The notes under the pieces were generated by a model that was given only the letters and a program-made list of their open reading frames with translations, searched no databases and was not told the DNA's origin. Made by a program: the position numbers and the translations under genes. Source: Flavobacterium yafengii (GTDB taxonomy: Bacteria > Bacteroidota > Bacteroidia > Flavobacteriales > Flavobacteriaceae). From it: DNA of 64,000 nucleotides. Of the stretch, positions 7,554 to 19,091 are shown one piece after another (position 1 is the stretch's first letter; each line of letters begins with the position of its first letter). The stretch covers positions 248,001-312,000 of the forward strand of contig NZ_JASCRY010000002.1 in NCBI RefSeq assembly GCF_030010375.1, given 5' to 3'.

Positions 7554-8186
7554 TTATAATGTAATGAATAAGTCTTCGTTTGATTTTCTAACTTTTTTAT
7601 AATGTTGCGTTGCGTCCTCATCATGTCTGTAACCAAGAGTTGCAATTAAAGTTGCGTTTAACCCTAATTTGTCGAGTCCTAATATTTCATTGACCTGAGC
7701 TGGAACAAAACCTTCCATTGGAGTAGCGTCTATCTTAAGTTCTGCAGCTACGTTCAATAGATTTCCCAAAGCTAAATAAGTTTGTTTTGAAGACCAAATA
7801 TTTTTTTCTTCGGGAGTAAGAGAAGTAATTTTAGATTTCATGAAGTCACCATAGCCAGCTAAAGCTTCAATTGGCATATTTCTGGTTTGGCTTATGTTTT
7901 TAATATAATCATCTATAGCCAAATCATCAAGTTTAGTTTCATTTGCAAAGATAATTAGATGAGAAGCTTCAACAATTTGTGATTGTCCCCACGCTGCTGG
8001 TTGAAGATTTGCTCTCAATTCTGGATTTTCAACAATGATAACCTTGTATGGTTGTAATCCATAAGATGAAGAACTCAAACGAATGGCTTCTTTTAAAGTA
8101 TTTAAATCTTCAGTAGTTATTTTTTTTGTTGCATCAAACTTTTTTGTTGCATATCTCCAATTTTGATTTTCTAAAAAAGTATTCAT
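7554..8186 (-). CDS. NAD(P)H-dependent nitroreductase-family oxidoreductase
   Basis: A 210-aa FMN flavoprotein of the NfsB type. It has an N-terminal WRYATKKFDATKKI (family R-x-x-K FMN contact), then LSSSSYGLQPYKVIIVENPELR, and a C-terminal ATLIATLGYRHDEDATQHYKKVRKS. Relatives reduce nitroaromatics, quinones or flavins with NAD(P)H in the cytoplasm. It starts 13 bp after a MarR-type gene and is probably co-transcribed with and repressed by it, a common pairing. Confidence 0.88.
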   Translation of the reverse strand: MNTFLENQNWRYATKKFDATKKITTEDLNTLKEAIRLSSSSYGLQPYKVIIVENPELRANLQPAAWGQSQIVEASHLIIFANETKLDDLAIDDYIKNISQTRNMPIEALAGYGDFMKSKITSLTPEEKNIWSSKQTYLALGNLLNVAAELKIDATPMEGFVPAQVNEILGLDKLGLNATLIATLGYRHDEDATQHYKKVRKSNEDLFITL

Positions 8187-8199
8187 AATTTTAATGTAT

Positions 8200-8652
8200 T
8201 TAATTTCTGTATTTTTCTAATAAATGATTCAATTGCTCTAATTCTTCAGTATTTAATTTTTTCGAAAATAACTGCTCGTGTTCTATTACTTTAGGGTCTA
8301 ACTCAGTTAAAATGTCTAATCCTTTTTGCGTAATTTGAACTTCAATTTTTCTTCTGTTTTCAGGGCAAACATTTCGAGTTACAAATTTTTTTAATAATAA
8401 TTTATCTACTAACCGAGTAGTGTTACTTGTTCTGGCTAACATACGTTCCTGTATTAAACACATATTTGCCGGATTCCCTTTTTGACCTCTTAATATTCGT
8501 AGTACATTATATTGCTCTCCTGATATTTCATACGGCTTCAATATCTCATTGAAATTATCTGTAATAACATTTTGAGTATATAAAATGTTAAGCGTAATTT
8601 TTTTTGAAATATCCAATGCTACTGTACTTTTAATTTCATCTTCAATTTTCAT
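8200..8652 (-). CDS. MarR-family transcriptional regulator
   Basis: A 150-aa winged-helix protein. The DNA-binding region is about residues 48-110, with ISGEQYNVLRILRGQ, MCLIQERMLARTSNTTRLVDKLLLKKFVTR as helix-turn-helix, and NRRKIEVQITQKGLDIL as the wing. The start at 8652 follows a promoter region with palindromes, suggesting autoregulation. It is first in an operon with the nitroreductase gene. MarR proteins usually sense phenolics, oxidants or electrophiles; the signal here is unknown. Confidence 0.9.
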   Translation of the reverse strand: MKIEDEIKSTVALDISKKITLNILYTQNVITDNFNEILKPYEISGEQYNVLRILRGQKGNPANMCLIQERMLARTSNTTRLVDKLLLKKFVTRNVCPENRRKIEVQITQKGLDILTELDPKVIEHEQLFSKKLNTEELEQLNHLLEKYRN

Positions 8653-8666
8653 GCCTTTGTCTTTAT

Positions 8667-8711
8667 CATTTGTCGATACAAATGTAACACTTTTTATATT
8701 TGTATATACAA
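8667..8711 (-). promoter_or_regulatory. Promoter and palindromic operators of the MarR-nitroreductase operon
   Basis: TACATTTG (8687-8680 on the minus strand) fits the -7 consensus. It overlaps the inverted repeat CATTTGT-cgat-ACAAATG (8667-8684). A second palindrome, TTGTATATACAA (8700-8711), lies 12 bp further upstream, about where the -33 element should be. Two palindromes straddling the promoter are the arrangement expected for a self-repressing MarR dimer. Confidence 0.55.
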
Positions 8712-9060
8712 GTGTTAGTTATTTTTTTGTTAAAATTATTTTAAATTTTTGTAAAGCATTGTTTTATAGTAAATTGATGTGATTTAAATATTTAGAAACC
8801 TATAGTTTAGTAGTTTTGCATTTATTGTTTACTATTCCAGTTAGTATTTTGTTTGATAGTCCTCGGCCAACGAATTACACAATATGCGAAGCGCATACTT
8901 TGGTTCATAAATCTCAGCAACCAAATAGTATAAAGTGAGTGATTTTAATTATTTATAAAAAGACGCCTATCTAAAATAGTTGTTGAATGATATGTTAATT
9001 TGTTGGGGTATTTTTATTACATTTAAAAGTTCTAATAATATTGATTAATATTTGAATTTT
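8712..9060. other. Divergent intergenic region before the giant kinase
   Basis: About 350 bp without a supported gene. A TAGTTTTG box on the plus strand (8811-8818) could be the kinase -7 element, but no convincing -33 partner was seen. Downstream are two neighbouring hairpins: TATGCG/CGCATA (8883-8897) and TTTGGTT/AACCAAA (8899-8925). They would lie in the kinase mRNA leader. Confidence 0.35.
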
Positions 9061-12000
9061 ATGAGCATGAAAGAAGCAAAACCTACCTATACCGATCTGC
9101 TCAATGAATTAAAAGAAAAGAAGTTAGAAATAGATCGATTACTAAAAAAAGAAGAATCATTAACTAAATTCAAATTTTTTATTGAAGAGTCTAATGATTT
9201 AGTATGTATTGTTGGAATCGATGCTTTTTTCAAAGAGATTAATCCCGCTTTTGTTGCAATTTTAGGTTATTCAAAAGAAGAATTACTGAACAATTCTTTA
9301 CTCCATCTTTTACACCCTGATGATCTTGAAAGATCGTTAAAAGAGATTGAAAAACTTTCTACGGGTATACCTTCAATAAATTATGAGAATAGATTCCTAA
9401 AAAAAAATGGTAAATTTATTACTATTCAATGGACTGCAAACAGTATGTCTTCTGAAAATATTTATGCAATAGGAAAAGATATTTCAGAGATAAGGAATAC
9501 CCAAGAAAAATTAATTAAAAGTGAAAACTTATTAAACCATGCACAAAAAAATGCAAAAATGGGCACTTGGGAATTCAATTTTAGAACTAAAGAAATAATT
9601 TGGTCTAATGAATTGTATACTATTTTTGAAATTGAAAAAAAGAAAGATCAAGATTTATTCCAAGAATATTTAAAGAATTTCTCTAAAGAAGATAAAAAGT
9701 TATTTCAAGAAAAAATAACGCAATTAATGGTTGATAAAAAACCTTTTGAAATCGAACAAAGTGCCACTTTTTTTAATAAAAAAGTAAAGTGGTTTAACCA
9801 AACTATTTTTCCGCTAATAGATGATAATGATAATGTATTTGGAATCAGTGGTAATACTCAAGATTTTACTTTAAAAAAACAAATTGAGGTTGCAGTTAAA
9901 GCTAAAGAAAAAGCAGAAGTTGATTATAAACTAAAAGTGATTGAAGAAGAAAGCAATGCTAAGTTTAAGAATTATATTGATAATGCACCGGATGGAGTTT
10001 TTGTATTAGATGAAAAAGGAAATTATTTAGATGTCAACCTTGCAGCAACTCTGTTAACTGGCTATTCTAAAGAGGAACTATTAACAATGAAGTTTGGTGA
10101 TTTGTCTTCTGAAGAATCACTAGAAGAATACTTTAAGGAATTCCGAAATCTTTTGAATAATGGAATAGCAAAAAAAGAAATTAAAGCGATTCATAAAAAG
10201 GGAGAAATTAGATGGTGGTCAGTGGAAGCTGTAAAACTTTCAGAAAATAGATTTTTAGGTTTTGCAAAAGACATTACTGAAAGTAAAAAGTCAATTGACA
10301 AAATTGCCAAAAATGAAAAGCGTTTTCGTGCTATGTTAGAAAATAATGAAGGCATTGTCTCTTTAATTGATGAGAATTTAAATACGATTTTTCGAAGTTC
10401 TTCGGCAGCACGAATTACCGGATGGACTCATGAAGAATTTGAGAAAATTTCTGTCCAAGAATACATACATCCAGATGAAGTAGAATTTATCCAACAAATA
10501 ATGAAAAAAGCTTTGGCTAATCCTGGATTCCCTTTTCCTGTTTCGCTAAGGATAAGACATAAAGAAGGATATTATATCTGGATGGAGGGCGTTATCAATA
10601 ATATGTTTCATGATCCTGAAATAAGAGGTGTTATAACTAATTTAAGAGATGTTACTGAAAGTAAAAAAGCAATAGAATTGCTTAAAGAGGAAAGAAATAA
10701 ATTTGCTAAAATAGCGGAAACTTCACCAGGACTTATTTATTCGATGCGTCAAAATAAAGATGGTTCTTTATGTTATCCATATGCTAGTAATGCGATTGAA
10801 GAAATTTATGGATTTACTTATGAAGAGATTGAAAATAATACTAATGCCATTTTTTCATTGATTCATCATGACGATTTAGATTTTGTGATAAAAAGCATTA
10901 TTAAAACCAAGTCTAAGTTAGTTCCTCTCAAAGGCGAATACCGTTATTTTCATCCTACAAAAGGAATGGTTTGGCATGAAGTAAATTCTTTACCAGTGAT
11001 TGAGCCGGAAGGAACCGTCATTTGTCATGGAATTATTACGGATGTTACTGAAAGAATTTTGGCCGAACAAAAACTTATTAAAGCGAATCGACTGTATTTA
11101 TTTATTAGCCAGATAAACCAAATGATTGTTCGTACAACAGATGAACAAACTCTTTTTAAAGAGGCCTGTACAATAGCTGTTGAATTAGGGAAGTTTAAGT
11201 TGGCCTGGATTGGTTTAGTAGATGAGAATACTAAAAAATTAATTCCAAGAATGATTGTTGGCGAAGATAGGGGGTATCTCGCTAAAATAAAAATGATTTC
11301 AATAGAAGATGTACCAGAAGGAAGAGGTCCGGCCGGAACTGCAATTAGAGAAGAGCAATATGTTGTTTGTAATGATATTGAGAATGATCCAATGATGCTT
11401 CTTTGGAAAGAAGAGGCTTTAGAACGAGGCTATTTTTCTTCGATTTCGGTGCCAATAAAAAAATTCGGAAAGGTAATTGGTGTTTTTTCTTTTTATGCCA
11501 GTGAGAAGAATTTTTTTGATTCAGAGGAAATTGCATTGTTAGATGAAGCAACAAATGATGTAGCTTTTGCGTTAGAGATTTTTGAGAAAGAAGCTTTGCG
11601 CAAAAGAGCAGAAGAGGCCGTTTTTGAAAGTCAAGAGCGCTATCATACACTTACTGAAGTATCTCCAGTAGGAATTTTTCGTACTGATATAAATGGACTT
11701 ATCACCTATGTTAATCCCCGTTGGTGTCAAATTTCAGGATTGTCTTTTGAGGAGGCTTTAGGAGAAGGTTGGCTGACCGCTGTTCATAATGATGATAAAA
11801 AACTAGTGTTTAATAATTGGGAAAAAGCAACTTTTAATCAGGAAATCTCCTTGTCAGAATATCGTTTTGTTCGCCCAGACGGTTCAGTTTTATGGGTAAT
11901 TGGGCAAGCTACTCCCGAGAAGAATGCAAAAAATCAGGTTGTGGGCTATATAGGTACAGCTACTGACATTACAGAACGTAAAATTGCAGAAGATCTAATT

Positions 12001-15000
12001 TTAAAAGAAAAACAGCTTTCAGAAACAGTAATTAATAATCTTCCGGGTGTTTTCTATCTCTATGACGAATTTGGGAAGTTTGTGAAATGGAATAAAAATT
12101 TTGAAGATGTAACAGGGTATGATAAAGGAGAGATAGCCCAAATGAGTCCACTTGATCTCTTTGATAAAGAGGAAAAAGAAAAAGTTAGGATAAGAATAAA
12201 GACTGTATTAGAAAATAATTTAAAACGAGTTGAAAATAAATTGCCGGGAATTGAAATTGAATTTTATACAAAAGTAAAAAATAAAATTCCTTATTATATT
12301 AATTCACTTGCCATCGAATATGAAGGAAAAAAATGCATATTAGGAATGGGCTTAGATTTAACTGAAATCAAAAAAGCGGAGGAACAAATTAAAAGTGCCA
12401 ATGAAAGATTTGAGATGATTTCGGTTGCAACAAATGATGCTATAGCTGAAGTGGATTTATTGACTGGGCAAAGTTGGAATAATAAAGCATTTACTGAACT
12501 TTTTAATTTCGGTAATAATGGTGAGTCAAGCACTATTGATAATAAAGTATTATGGCGATCTAAACTTCACCCAGATGATAAGGAAAGAGTTATTAATAAG
12601 CTTGAAGAAACCTATGCCGGTACTACTAATGTATGGTCAGATGAATTTCGTTTTCAAAAAGGGGATGGTAGTTATGGATACTTTTACGACCGTGCTGTTA
12701 TTGTAAGAGATGAATCAGGGAATGCAAAACGTTTTATTGGTTCCATGACTGAAATTACCGAATTGAGAAATATAAAAGAGCAGCTTGTTAATAGCGAAGA
12801 AAAATATCGCAGCCTTATAGAACAAGCTTCGGATGCGATTTTTATTAGCGATGTTTTAGGAAATTTAATAGAGGTAAACGAAAGTGCCTGTATGATGCTT
12901 GGTTATACTAAAGAGGAACTTTGTACAAAAAAATTAACAGATTTATATTGCGTTGATGAACTTGTCTCAAAACCCATTATGATAAAAGAATTGCTTAGTG
13001 GTCAGCAAACTTTAATGGAGCGTAATATGCTGCACCGGGATCAATCGTTGATTTCTGTAGAAATTACTGCTAAAATGATTGGTGATGGACGAATAGTTGC
13101 TATTGTAAGGAATGTCAGTGAACGTAAAAAAATAGACGACGAGTTTAAGAAAATGCATAAAAAACTGGAAGCTATACTTGGTGCCATTCCAGATCTGTTG
13201 TTTGAAGTAGATTTGAAAGGTAAAATTTATAACTACCATTCCCGTCGAGATGATTTATTGGCTATGCCAGCCAATCTGTTTTTAGGAAAAAACTTTACCG
13301 AAATATTACCTCCCGATGCCGCAAATTTGTGTCTGTCGGCAATACGAGAAACTTCAGAAAAAGGGTTTTCGGCAGGAAGACAGTATTCGTTACAATTAGA
13401 AACGGGTTTGCATTGGTTTGAGCTTTCTATAGCGCCTATGCAGGAAAGTTTAGATCATGATATACATTTTATTTGTCTTTCCAGAGATATTACCAATGCG
13501 AAAGAATCAGATTATGCGCTTTTTAAAAGTGAGGAAAGATACCGTGGTTTGCTAAATAATCTTGATGCCGGTATTGTTGTTCATGCATTAGATACTTCAA
13601 TTATTGTGAATAATCAAAAAGCTTCAGAATTATTGGGGCTAAGTGATGATCAGATGAAGGGAATTACGGCATTTGATCCGACGTGGAATTTTTTAAACGA
13701 AGATAACTCTGTAATGCAGTTTGAAAATTATCCTGTAAACCAAATTGTAGCTAACAAGCGAGCAATCAAAAATTTTAAAGTTGGTGTCAATCGTCCTGCA
13801 AATAATGACATTGTATGGCTTTTAATCAATGGCTTTCCTGATATTGATGTTAACGGTATGATTAATGAAATTGTAATTAGTTTCATTGACATTACAGAGC
13901 AAAAATTGATGGAAATGGAATTGATAAAAGCCAAAGAACAAGCTGAAGGAGCCAATAAAGCCAAAACGGATTTCCTTGCCAATATGAGTCATGAGATACG
14001 AACTCCATTAAATGGGATAATCGGTTTTACACATTTGTTAATGAAATCAGATCTGAAGAAAAACCAAGCAGAATATATGACCACCGTCAATGAATCTGCT
14101 ACTTCATTGATGGAAATAGTTAATGATGTTTTAGATTTTTCTAAAATAGAATCAGGAAAATTAGAGTTGGATATTGAAGAAGTGAATCTTTTTAAATTGA
14201 CAAATCAGGTTATAGATTTATTTAAATTTCAAGCAAATCAAAAAAAGATAGATTTAAGACTTGATATTGAAAATAACGTTCCTCAATATATTCTTGCTGA
14301 TTCTATACGATTGAAACAAATACTGGTAAATCTGCTAAGTAATGCTATAAAATTCACCAATTTTGGAGAAATAAGATTAGATATTAATGAGATAGATGCA
14401 TCAGATAAAAAATGGTCAACTATAAAATTTTCTGTGAAAGATACCGGAGTAGGAATAAAAACTAACAACAATGAGAAAATATTCAATTCTTTTGTTCAGG
14501 AAGATAATTCTACCAATAGAAAATTTGGTGGTACCGGATTAGGGTTGGCTATTTCAAATCAGTTATTGGCTTTAATGGATAGTAAATTGCAATTAATCAG
14601 TAAATATGGCGATGGAAGTGATTTCTTCTTTGTTGTTAAATTTAAAAAAGCAAATCATAAAAAAAATGCAGATGCATTATTTGCTAAAACGATTCAAGTG
14701 GATGCCACTATACCTTTAAATACTTTGAGTGGTAATAAGGTTTTAATAGTTGAGGACAACAAGATTAATATGCTTTTAGCTAAAACATTAGTCAAAAGAA
14801 TCATCTCTAATTGTATTATTTTTGAAGCTAAGGATGGTAATGAGGCTGTTGAGTTTTATAAAAATGAATCGCCGGATGTAATTTTAATGGACATTCAAAT
14901 GCCAAATAAAAATGGATATGAAGCAACTGACGAAATTAGACAATTAAAAAATTCTGAAAATATCCCTATAATAGCAATAACTGCCGGAATAATGGTAGGT

Positions 15001-15105
15001 GATAAAGAGAAATGTTTTCAAGCAGGAATGGATGATTATCTGCCAAAGCCAATTATTCAAGCTGATTTAGAAAAAATACTGCATAAATGGTTGGATAAAA
15101 AATAA
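9061..15105 (+). CDS. Giant soluble hybrid histidine kinase (11 PAS, GAF, HisKA, HATPase, receiver)
   Basis: About 2014 aa. In order I read five PAS domains (about 30-675), one GAF domain (about 680-845, [20 protein letters not shown]), six more PAS domains (about 857-1620), HisKA with [10 protein letters not shown] (His about 1644), HATPase with N box NLLSNAIKF and G box [10 protein letters not shown] (about 1824), and a receiver with VEDNKINM and [11 protein letters not shown] (Asp about 1944). No signal peptide or membrane segment is visible, so it should be cytoplasmic and sense through PAS/GAF ligands. I use ATG 9061 rather than the in-frame TTG at 9052. No DNA-binding output domain is attached. 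Confidence 0.93.
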   Translation: MSMKEAKPTYTDLLNELKEKKLEIDRLLKKEESLTKFKFFIEESNDLVCIVGIDAFFKEINPAFVAILGYSKEELLNNSLLHLLHPDDLERSLKEIEKLSTGIPSINYENRFLKKNGKFITIQWTANSMSSENIYAIGKDISEIRNTQEKLIKSENLLNHAQKNAKMGTWEFNFRTKEIIWSNELYTIFEIEKKKDQDLFQEYLKNFSKEDKKLFQEKITQLMVDKKPFEIEQSATFFNKKVKWFNQTIFPLIDDNDNVFGISGNTQDFTLKKQIEVAVKAKEKAEVDYKLKVIEEESNAKFKNYIDNAPDGVFVLDEKGNYLDVNLAATLLTGYSKEELLTMKFGDLSSEESLEEYFKEFRNLLNNGIAKKEIKAIHKKGEIRWWSVEAVKLSENRFLGFAKDITESKKSIDKIAKNEKRFRAMLENNEGIVSLIDENLNTIFRSSSAARITGWTHEEFEKISVQEYIHPDEVEFIQQIMKKALANPGFPFPVSLRIRHKEGYYIWMEGVINNMFHDPEIRGVITNLRDVTESKKAIELLKEERNKFAKIAETSPGLIYSMRQNKDGSLCYPYASNAIEEIYGFTYEEIENNTNAIFSLIHHDDLDFVIKSIIKTKSKLVPLKGEYRYFHPTKGMVWHEVNSLPVIEPEGTVICHGIITDVTERILAEQKLIKANRLYLFISQINQMIVRTTDEQTLFKEACTIAVELGKFKLAWIGLVDENTKKLIPRMIVGEDRGYLAKIKMISIEDVPEGRGPAGTAIREEQYVVCNDIENDPMMLLWKEEALERGYFSSISVPIKKFGKVIGVFSFYASEKNFFDSEEIALLDEATNDVAFALEIFEKEALRKRAEEAVFESQERYHTLTEVSPVGIFRTDINGLITYVNPRWCQISGLSFEEALGEGWLTAVHNDDKKLVFNNWEKATFNQEISLSEYRFVRPDGSVLWVIGQATPEKNAKNQVVGYIGTATDITERKIAEDLILKEKQLSETVINNLPGVFYLYDEFGKFVKWNKNFEDVTGYDKGEIAQMSPLDLFDKEEKEKVRIRIKTVLENNLKRVENKLPGIEIEFYTKVKNKIPYYINSLAIEYEGKKCILGMGLDLTEIKKAEEQIKSANERFEMISVATNDAIAEVDLLTGQSWNNKAFTELFNFGNNGESSTIDNKVLWRSKLHPDDKERVINKLEETYAGTTNVWSDEFRFQKGDGSYGYFYDRAVIVRDESGNAKRFIGSMTEITELRNIKEQLVNSEEKYRSLIEQASDAIFISDVLGNLIEVNESACMMLGYTKEELCTKKLTDLYCVDELVSKPIMIKELLSGQQTLMERNMLHRDQSLISVEITAKMIGDGRIVAIVRNVSERKKIDDEFKKMHKKLEAILGAIPDLLFEVDLKGKIYNYHSRRDDLLAMPANLFLGKNFTEILPPDAANLCLSAIRETSEKGFSAGRQYSLQLETGLHWFELSIAPMQESLDHDIHFICLSRDITNAKESDYALFKSEERYRGLLNNLDAGIVVHALDTSIIVNNQKASELLGLSDDQMKGITAFDPTWNFLNEDNSVMQFENYPVNQIVANKRAIKNFKVGVNRPANNDIVWLLINGFPDIDVNGMINEIVISFIDITEQKLMEMELIKAKEQAEGANKAKTDFLANMSHEIRTPLNGIIGFTHLLMKSDLKKNQAEYMTTVNESATSLMEIVNDVLDFSKIESGKLELDIEEVNLFKLTNQVIDLFKFQANQKKIDLRLDIENNVPQYILADSIRLKQILVNLLSNAIKFTNFGEIRLDINEIDASDKKWSTIKFSVKDTGVGIKTNNNEKIFNSFVQEDNSTNRKFGGTGLGLAISNQLLALMDSKLQLISKYGDGSDFFFVVKFKKANHKKNADALFAKTIQVDATIPLNTLSGNKVLIVEDNKINMLLAKTLVKRIISNCIIFEAKDGNEAVEFYKNESPDVILMDIQMPNKNGYEATDEIRQLKNSENIPIIAITAGIMVGDKEKCFQAGMDDYLPKPIIQADLEKILHKWLDKK

Positions 15106-15500
15106 TTTTATTTTTAATAAAGTATAAAGAAGGTGTTCAACGAATGTTCCCCTTTTTTTATGAAATTTAATTTTTATAACTTGATACAGTAATGCAGTTT
15201 CTCTCTTTTTACAGAACGTTTATCGATTTAGTTTTGTGTTTGTTTGTTAAAAATATATTTTTTTATTATATTTAACATGGTTTACTGTTGATTTTAGTTA
15301 ATTATTTTAATTAATAATAGTGTAGTCTCAAAATATATTAAAATATGTAATTGAGGTTGATGCAAAAAATCAATTTATTTAAAAAAAAAAATAAACAATT
15401 GTTAAAATAATAGGTCAATAGTACTCAAAGTTAAAAGCTTAATTATTGAAACCGCAATCTGACTCAACTAATAATAAGATTAAGAAATTCTAATTTCGAG
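15106..15500. other. Intergenic region after the giant kinase
   Basis: A weak GC-poor stem (AAGG...CCTT, 15130-15154) followed by seven T (15153-15159) could terminate the kinase transcript. The remaining 340 bp are very AT-rich, with poly-A stretches around 15380-15392, and I see no gene or clear promoter in them. Confidence 0.4.
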
Positions 15501-15956
15501 ATGATAAAAAACAATCAAATTAGCCAAGGGGAAGGCGAAATTCTTGATTTGAAACTAAATTCAATCTTGTCTATTGCCTGTAATAATGGTTTTTCAATAA
15601 TTAGTATTGGAACACCAGCAGACAGACTTAAGCTATTGCATAGAATAAAAAAAAATATTGGAATTATTCTCTCTGGAATGGAATCCGATAAAGGAAAAAA
15701 TAGTTTTGTACTTATCCAAGAACCTACCTTGGCAAAGTTTAATATTATGCGATACAATACAATTAAAGCTGTTCTAGCTTATTTTATTTCTCCTTCAAAA
15801 GAACTCCTAACTAAACAAATTGTTTTATTCGAATATTTCATCGAGTTAAATTCAGTTTCTGAAATACTTACTAAAAGTAAAAGAGACATAAATAAAATCG
15901 TAGTACTTCCTTTTAGATTTGATTGTAATAGAAAAATAGAATATAGAGTTTGTTAG
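15501..15956 (+). CDS. Hypothetical protein between two hybrid kinases
   Basis: A 151-aa ORF starting MIKNNQISQGEGEILDLKLN. I do not recognise the family. It has alternating hydrophobic stretches (ILSIACNNGFSIISIGT, IGIILSGM) but no signal peptide and no clear membrane helix. It contains KNIGIILSGMESDKGKNSF near residues 52-70, faintly like the glycine-bearing loop of a CheB-type methylesterase (LSGM-SDG). That resemblance is suggestive only. The start ATG at 15501 has no convincing ribosome binding site, which is normal in this group. Confidence 0.5.
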   Translation: MIKNNQISQGEGEILDLKLNSILSIACNNGFSIISIGTPADRLKLLHRIKKNIGIILSGMESDKGKNSFVLIQEPTLAKFNIMRYNTIKAVLAYFISPSKELLTKQIVLFEYFIELNSVSEILTKSKRDINKIVVLPFRFDCNRKIEYRVC

Positions 15957-16086
15957 TTTAGCTTTTAGTCTTAATCATAGAAATTTTAGTTTTATAAATG
16001 ATATAGTATTACATAAGTAAAAGAATAAGTATTGAGTTTTCAATTGTTAAGAAGTATAAAAAGTAGTATTTATAAAGATAGTACGT

Positions 16087-18204
16087 ATGGAAAATATTGA
16101 AGATGACGTGGAAGGTTTCCAACAAAAAAAGCATTCAATAGCTGATTCTAAACTATCAGAAGTGGAAACATTGCAACTGATACATGAATTAGAAGTTCAT
16201 CAGATAGAATTAGAGCTGCAAAAAGAAGAACTTATTCTTGCGAAAGAAGAAGCCGAAATGGCTACGCAAAAATATACTGAATTGTATGATTTTGCTCCTT
16301 CGGGTTATTTTACACTAACAAATTCAGGAAAAATAACACAACTCAATCTTACCGGTTCTCAATTATTACAAAAAGACAGGTCAAAATTAATAAACAGTCA
16401 ATTTGGATTTTTCATTTCGGATGATACAAAGCCAATCTTCCATGAATTCTTAAGTAATGTTTTCCATACCAATAGAAAAGAATGTTGTGAAGTAAAACTG
16501 TTTTTAGAAAACAATTTCACTATAAATGTTTACCTCACAGCAGTACTTTCTGAAAATAGAGATGAAGCTTTAATTACTGCCGTAGATATTACACAACTCA
16601 AATTGACAGAATGTGCGCTGAGAGAAAGTGAAAAGCGGTACAGAGAATTATTAAACAATCTTGATGTTGGGATTATCTTGCATGATAAAGACACTTCGAT
16701 AATTTTTTCTAATTCTAAGGCTTCTCAATTGATAGGTTTGGATAAAAATCAGATGAATGAAAAACAGATTTTTAATCCTGAGTGGGAATTTATAAAAGAA
16801 GATAACAAACCTTTGGCTCAGGAGAATTATCCGGTAAACGAAATTCTAAACACTAAAAAGCCTGTAAAGAATTTTATAATTGGAATTAAAAAAAGCGAGA
16901 ATGATTCAATTAAATGGCTTCTGATAAATGGTTTTCCTGTGTTTAATAATTCAGGAGAAATAGCTGAAATAGTGATCAGTTTTATTGAAATTACGGTATT
17001 AAAAAAATTAGAAATTGAATTGATTAAATCTAAGGATCAAGCCGAAGCGGCAAACAGGGCAAAATCTAGTTTTTTGACTAATATGAGCCATGAAATAAGG
17101 ACTCCTTTAAACGGAATCATTGGTTTTACTGATTTGTTGATGAAAACAAATCTGGATAAAAATCAGACGGAATATATGAATACAGTTCATGAATCAGCTA
17201 CAATATTAATTGAGATTATTAATAATATTTTAGATTTTTCAAAAATTGAATCCGGTAAATTAGAACTGAATATTGAAGAAGTTAATATTTTTGAACTGAT
17301 TCATCACGTAATCGATATTTTTAAATACCACGCAGATTTAAACAATATAGATTTAATCGTAAATATTGACAAAAAGGTCCCCAATTATGTTTTAACAGAT
17401 TCTATTCGATTGAAACAAATTTTAGTAAATTTAATTGGCAATGCGTTGAAATTTACAAAAGATGGATATGTTAAGTTAAACATTAGTAATACTGTTAATC
17501 CTGAAAATGAAAATCAATGCCATTTAAATTTTTCGGTAAAAGACACAGGTATTGGAATTAAGGACGAAAATCAAGAAAAAATATTCCAATCATTCATACA
17601 GGAAGATAGTTCAATTACTCGAAAATTTGGCGGAACAGGTTTAGGATTGGCTATTACAAACCAGCTTTTAGCTTTAATGAACAGTGAATTAGAACTAAAT
17701 AGTCATTATGGAGAAGGAAGTGAGTTTTTCTTTACGGTTGAATTAGAAAAATCAAATCATGAATACGATTCAAAAGATTTAGATGATAATGTTGAGGTAG
17801 TAGAAGGAATTCCTTTTGACAAAAATTTATTAAACAAAAAAATATTAGTAGTTGAGGACAATAAAATCAATATGCTTTTGGTAAAAACATTACTTAAATC
17901 AATACTTCCGGGAAGTACGGTATTAGAAGCTTCGGATGGTAAAAAAGCGATCAAATTGTATAAAAAAGAAAAACTGGATTTAATTTTGATGGACATTCAA
18001 ATGCCACATAAAAATGGATATGAAACTACTGCCGAAATTAAACAACTAAAGCAATACAATAATATTCCCATAATTGCCTTAACTGCTGGAATAATGTTAG
18101 GCGAAAAGGAAAAATGCTTAGAATCAGGAATGGATGATTATGTTTCTAAACCCATTATACGATCTAACTTAGAAAAGGTGCTTTTTAAATGGTTGAAAAA
18201 ATAA
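16087..18204 (+). CDS. PAS-PAS hybrid sensor histidine kinase
   Basis: A 705-aa soluble kinase. It has an N-terminal coiled-coil-like segment (about 20-58, VETLQLIHELEVHQIELELQ), PAS 1 (about 58-180), PAS 2 (about 184-310), HisKA with [20 protein letters not shown] (His 335), HATPase (about 435-550, [14 protein letters not shown]) and a receiver with LMDIQMPHKNG (Asp 636). From PAS 2 onward it is closely similar to the last 520 residues of the giant kinase upstream, for example LLNNLD-GI, ENYPVN and WLLINGFP. It probably arose by local duplication. No membrane segment is present. Confidence 0.93.
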   Translation: MENIEDDVEGFQQKKHSIADSKLSEVETLQLIHELEVHQIELELQKEELILAKEEAEMATQKYTELYDFAPSGYFTLTNSGKITQLNLTGSQLLQKDRSKLINSQFGFFISDDTKPIFHEFLSNVFHTNRKECCEVKLFLENNFTINVYLTAVLSENRDEALITAVDITQLKLTECALRESEKRYRELLNNLDVGIILHDKDTSIIFSNSKASQLIGLDKNQMNEKQIFNPEWEFIKEDNKPLAQENYPVNEILNTKKPVKNFIIGIKKSENDSIKWLLINGFPVFNNSGEIAEIVISFIEITVLKKLEIELIKSKDQAEAANRAKSSFLTNMSHEIRTPLNGIIGFTDLLMKTNLDKNQTEYMNTVHESATILIEIINNILDFSKIESGKLELNIEEVNIFELIHHVIDIFKYHADLNNIDLIVNIDKKVPNYVLTDSIRLKQILVNLIGNALKFTKDGYVKLNISNTVNPENENQCHLNFSVKDTGIGIKDENQEKIFQSFIQEDSSITRKFGGTGLGLAITNQLLALMNSELELNSHYGEGSEFFFTVELEKSNHEYDSKDLDDNVEVVEGIPFDKNLLNKKILVVEDNKINMLLVKTLLKSILPGSTVLEASDGKKAIKLYKKEKLDLILMDIQMPHKNGYETTAEIKQLKQYNNIPIIALTAGIMLGEKEKCLESGMDDYVSKPIIRSNLEKVLFKWLKK

Positions 18205-18211
18205 TTTTTTT

Positions 18212-18943
18212 TTACACAAACCACCGTTTAGGCTTGTATTCATACTTTTTTAAACCAAATTTTTTGATAGCATGTTTATTAAGATGCTCAATCAATTCCT
18301 CTACTGAGTCCGTTACAAATAACAGGCTCATATCCTCGGGACTGATACTCTCATTTTGTGACATGACTTGAATATGATGGTACAATTCTTTATGATATTC
18401 TGTATCAAAAATTACTATCGGGAAATTATTGATTATTTTATTTTGAATCAAAGTTAGCGCTTCAAATAATTCGTCGAGAGTGCCTATTCCTCCTGGCATT
18501 ACAATGAAAGCATAGGAATATTTTATTAAAATAACTTTCCTCACGAAAAAGTACGGAATGTAAATCCATTTGTGCAAATAAGGATTTGGTTTTTGTTCAA
18601 TAGGAAGAACAATATTGGATCCCACAGAATAACCTCCTGCTTCATACGCACCTTTATTTGCCGCCTCCATAATTCCGGGACCGCCACCAGTCATTACTGT
18701 AAACCCTAATTTTGCAATTTCGGCACCAATTTTTTCAGCACTTTTGTAATGTTCCGTTTCCGGACCAAATCTGGCAGAACCAAAAACGGTAACACAAGGA
18801 CCAATAAAATGCATTTTTTGAAAAGCTCTAATGAAGTTATATTGAACTTTGAAAGTAAAAAACAGGTTTTTTAATCGTGTCAAAGGCCCTCTTACAAATA
18901 AAGATTCGGATTTTGAAAGTCTATATTGGCGCGGTTTTTCCAT
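18212..18943 (-). CDS. LOG-family (TIGR00730-type) Rossmann-fold protein
   Basis: A 243-aa protein of the LOG family, whose members release the free base from nucleoside 5'-monophosphates (the cytokinin-activating reaction in plants and some bacteria). The signatures are VFGSARFG, VMTGGGPGIMEAANKGA and the catalytic motif MPGGIGTLDELFEAL. A long N-terminal extension (about 1-50) precedes the core. The gene converges with the PAS-PAS kinase gene, with only 7 bp between the stops. The substrate in this organism is unknown. Confidence 0.88.
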   Translation of the reverse strand: MEKPRQYRLSKSESLFVRGPLTRLKNLFFTFKVQYNFIRAFQKMHFIGPCVTVFGSARFGPETEHYKSAEKIGAEIAKLGFTVMTGGGPGIMEAANKGAYEAGGYSVGSNIVLPIEQKPNPYLHKWIYIPYFFVRKVILIKYSYAFIVMPGGIGTLDELFEALTLIQNKIINNFPIVIFDTEYHKELYHHIQVMSQNESISPEDMSLLFVTDSVEELIEHLNKHAIKKFGLKKYEYKPKRWFV

Positions 18944-19091
18944 GATGACACTAAGTTAGGAAAAAATAATAGTTAAATTCTGAAAGTTCAAAAACAAAAC
19001 TCAAATGCCACTTTATTGAAAAAAGACTGTTGGCTAAAATTCAATAATTACAACTAAAAACAACCTCCATGATGCAAATGCTTTGGGCTAT

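Noticed and set aside
15361..15470. AT-rich stretch between kinase genes as a replication or partition site
   Set aside because: No DnaA boxes or iterons were found; the composition is ordinary for this genome.
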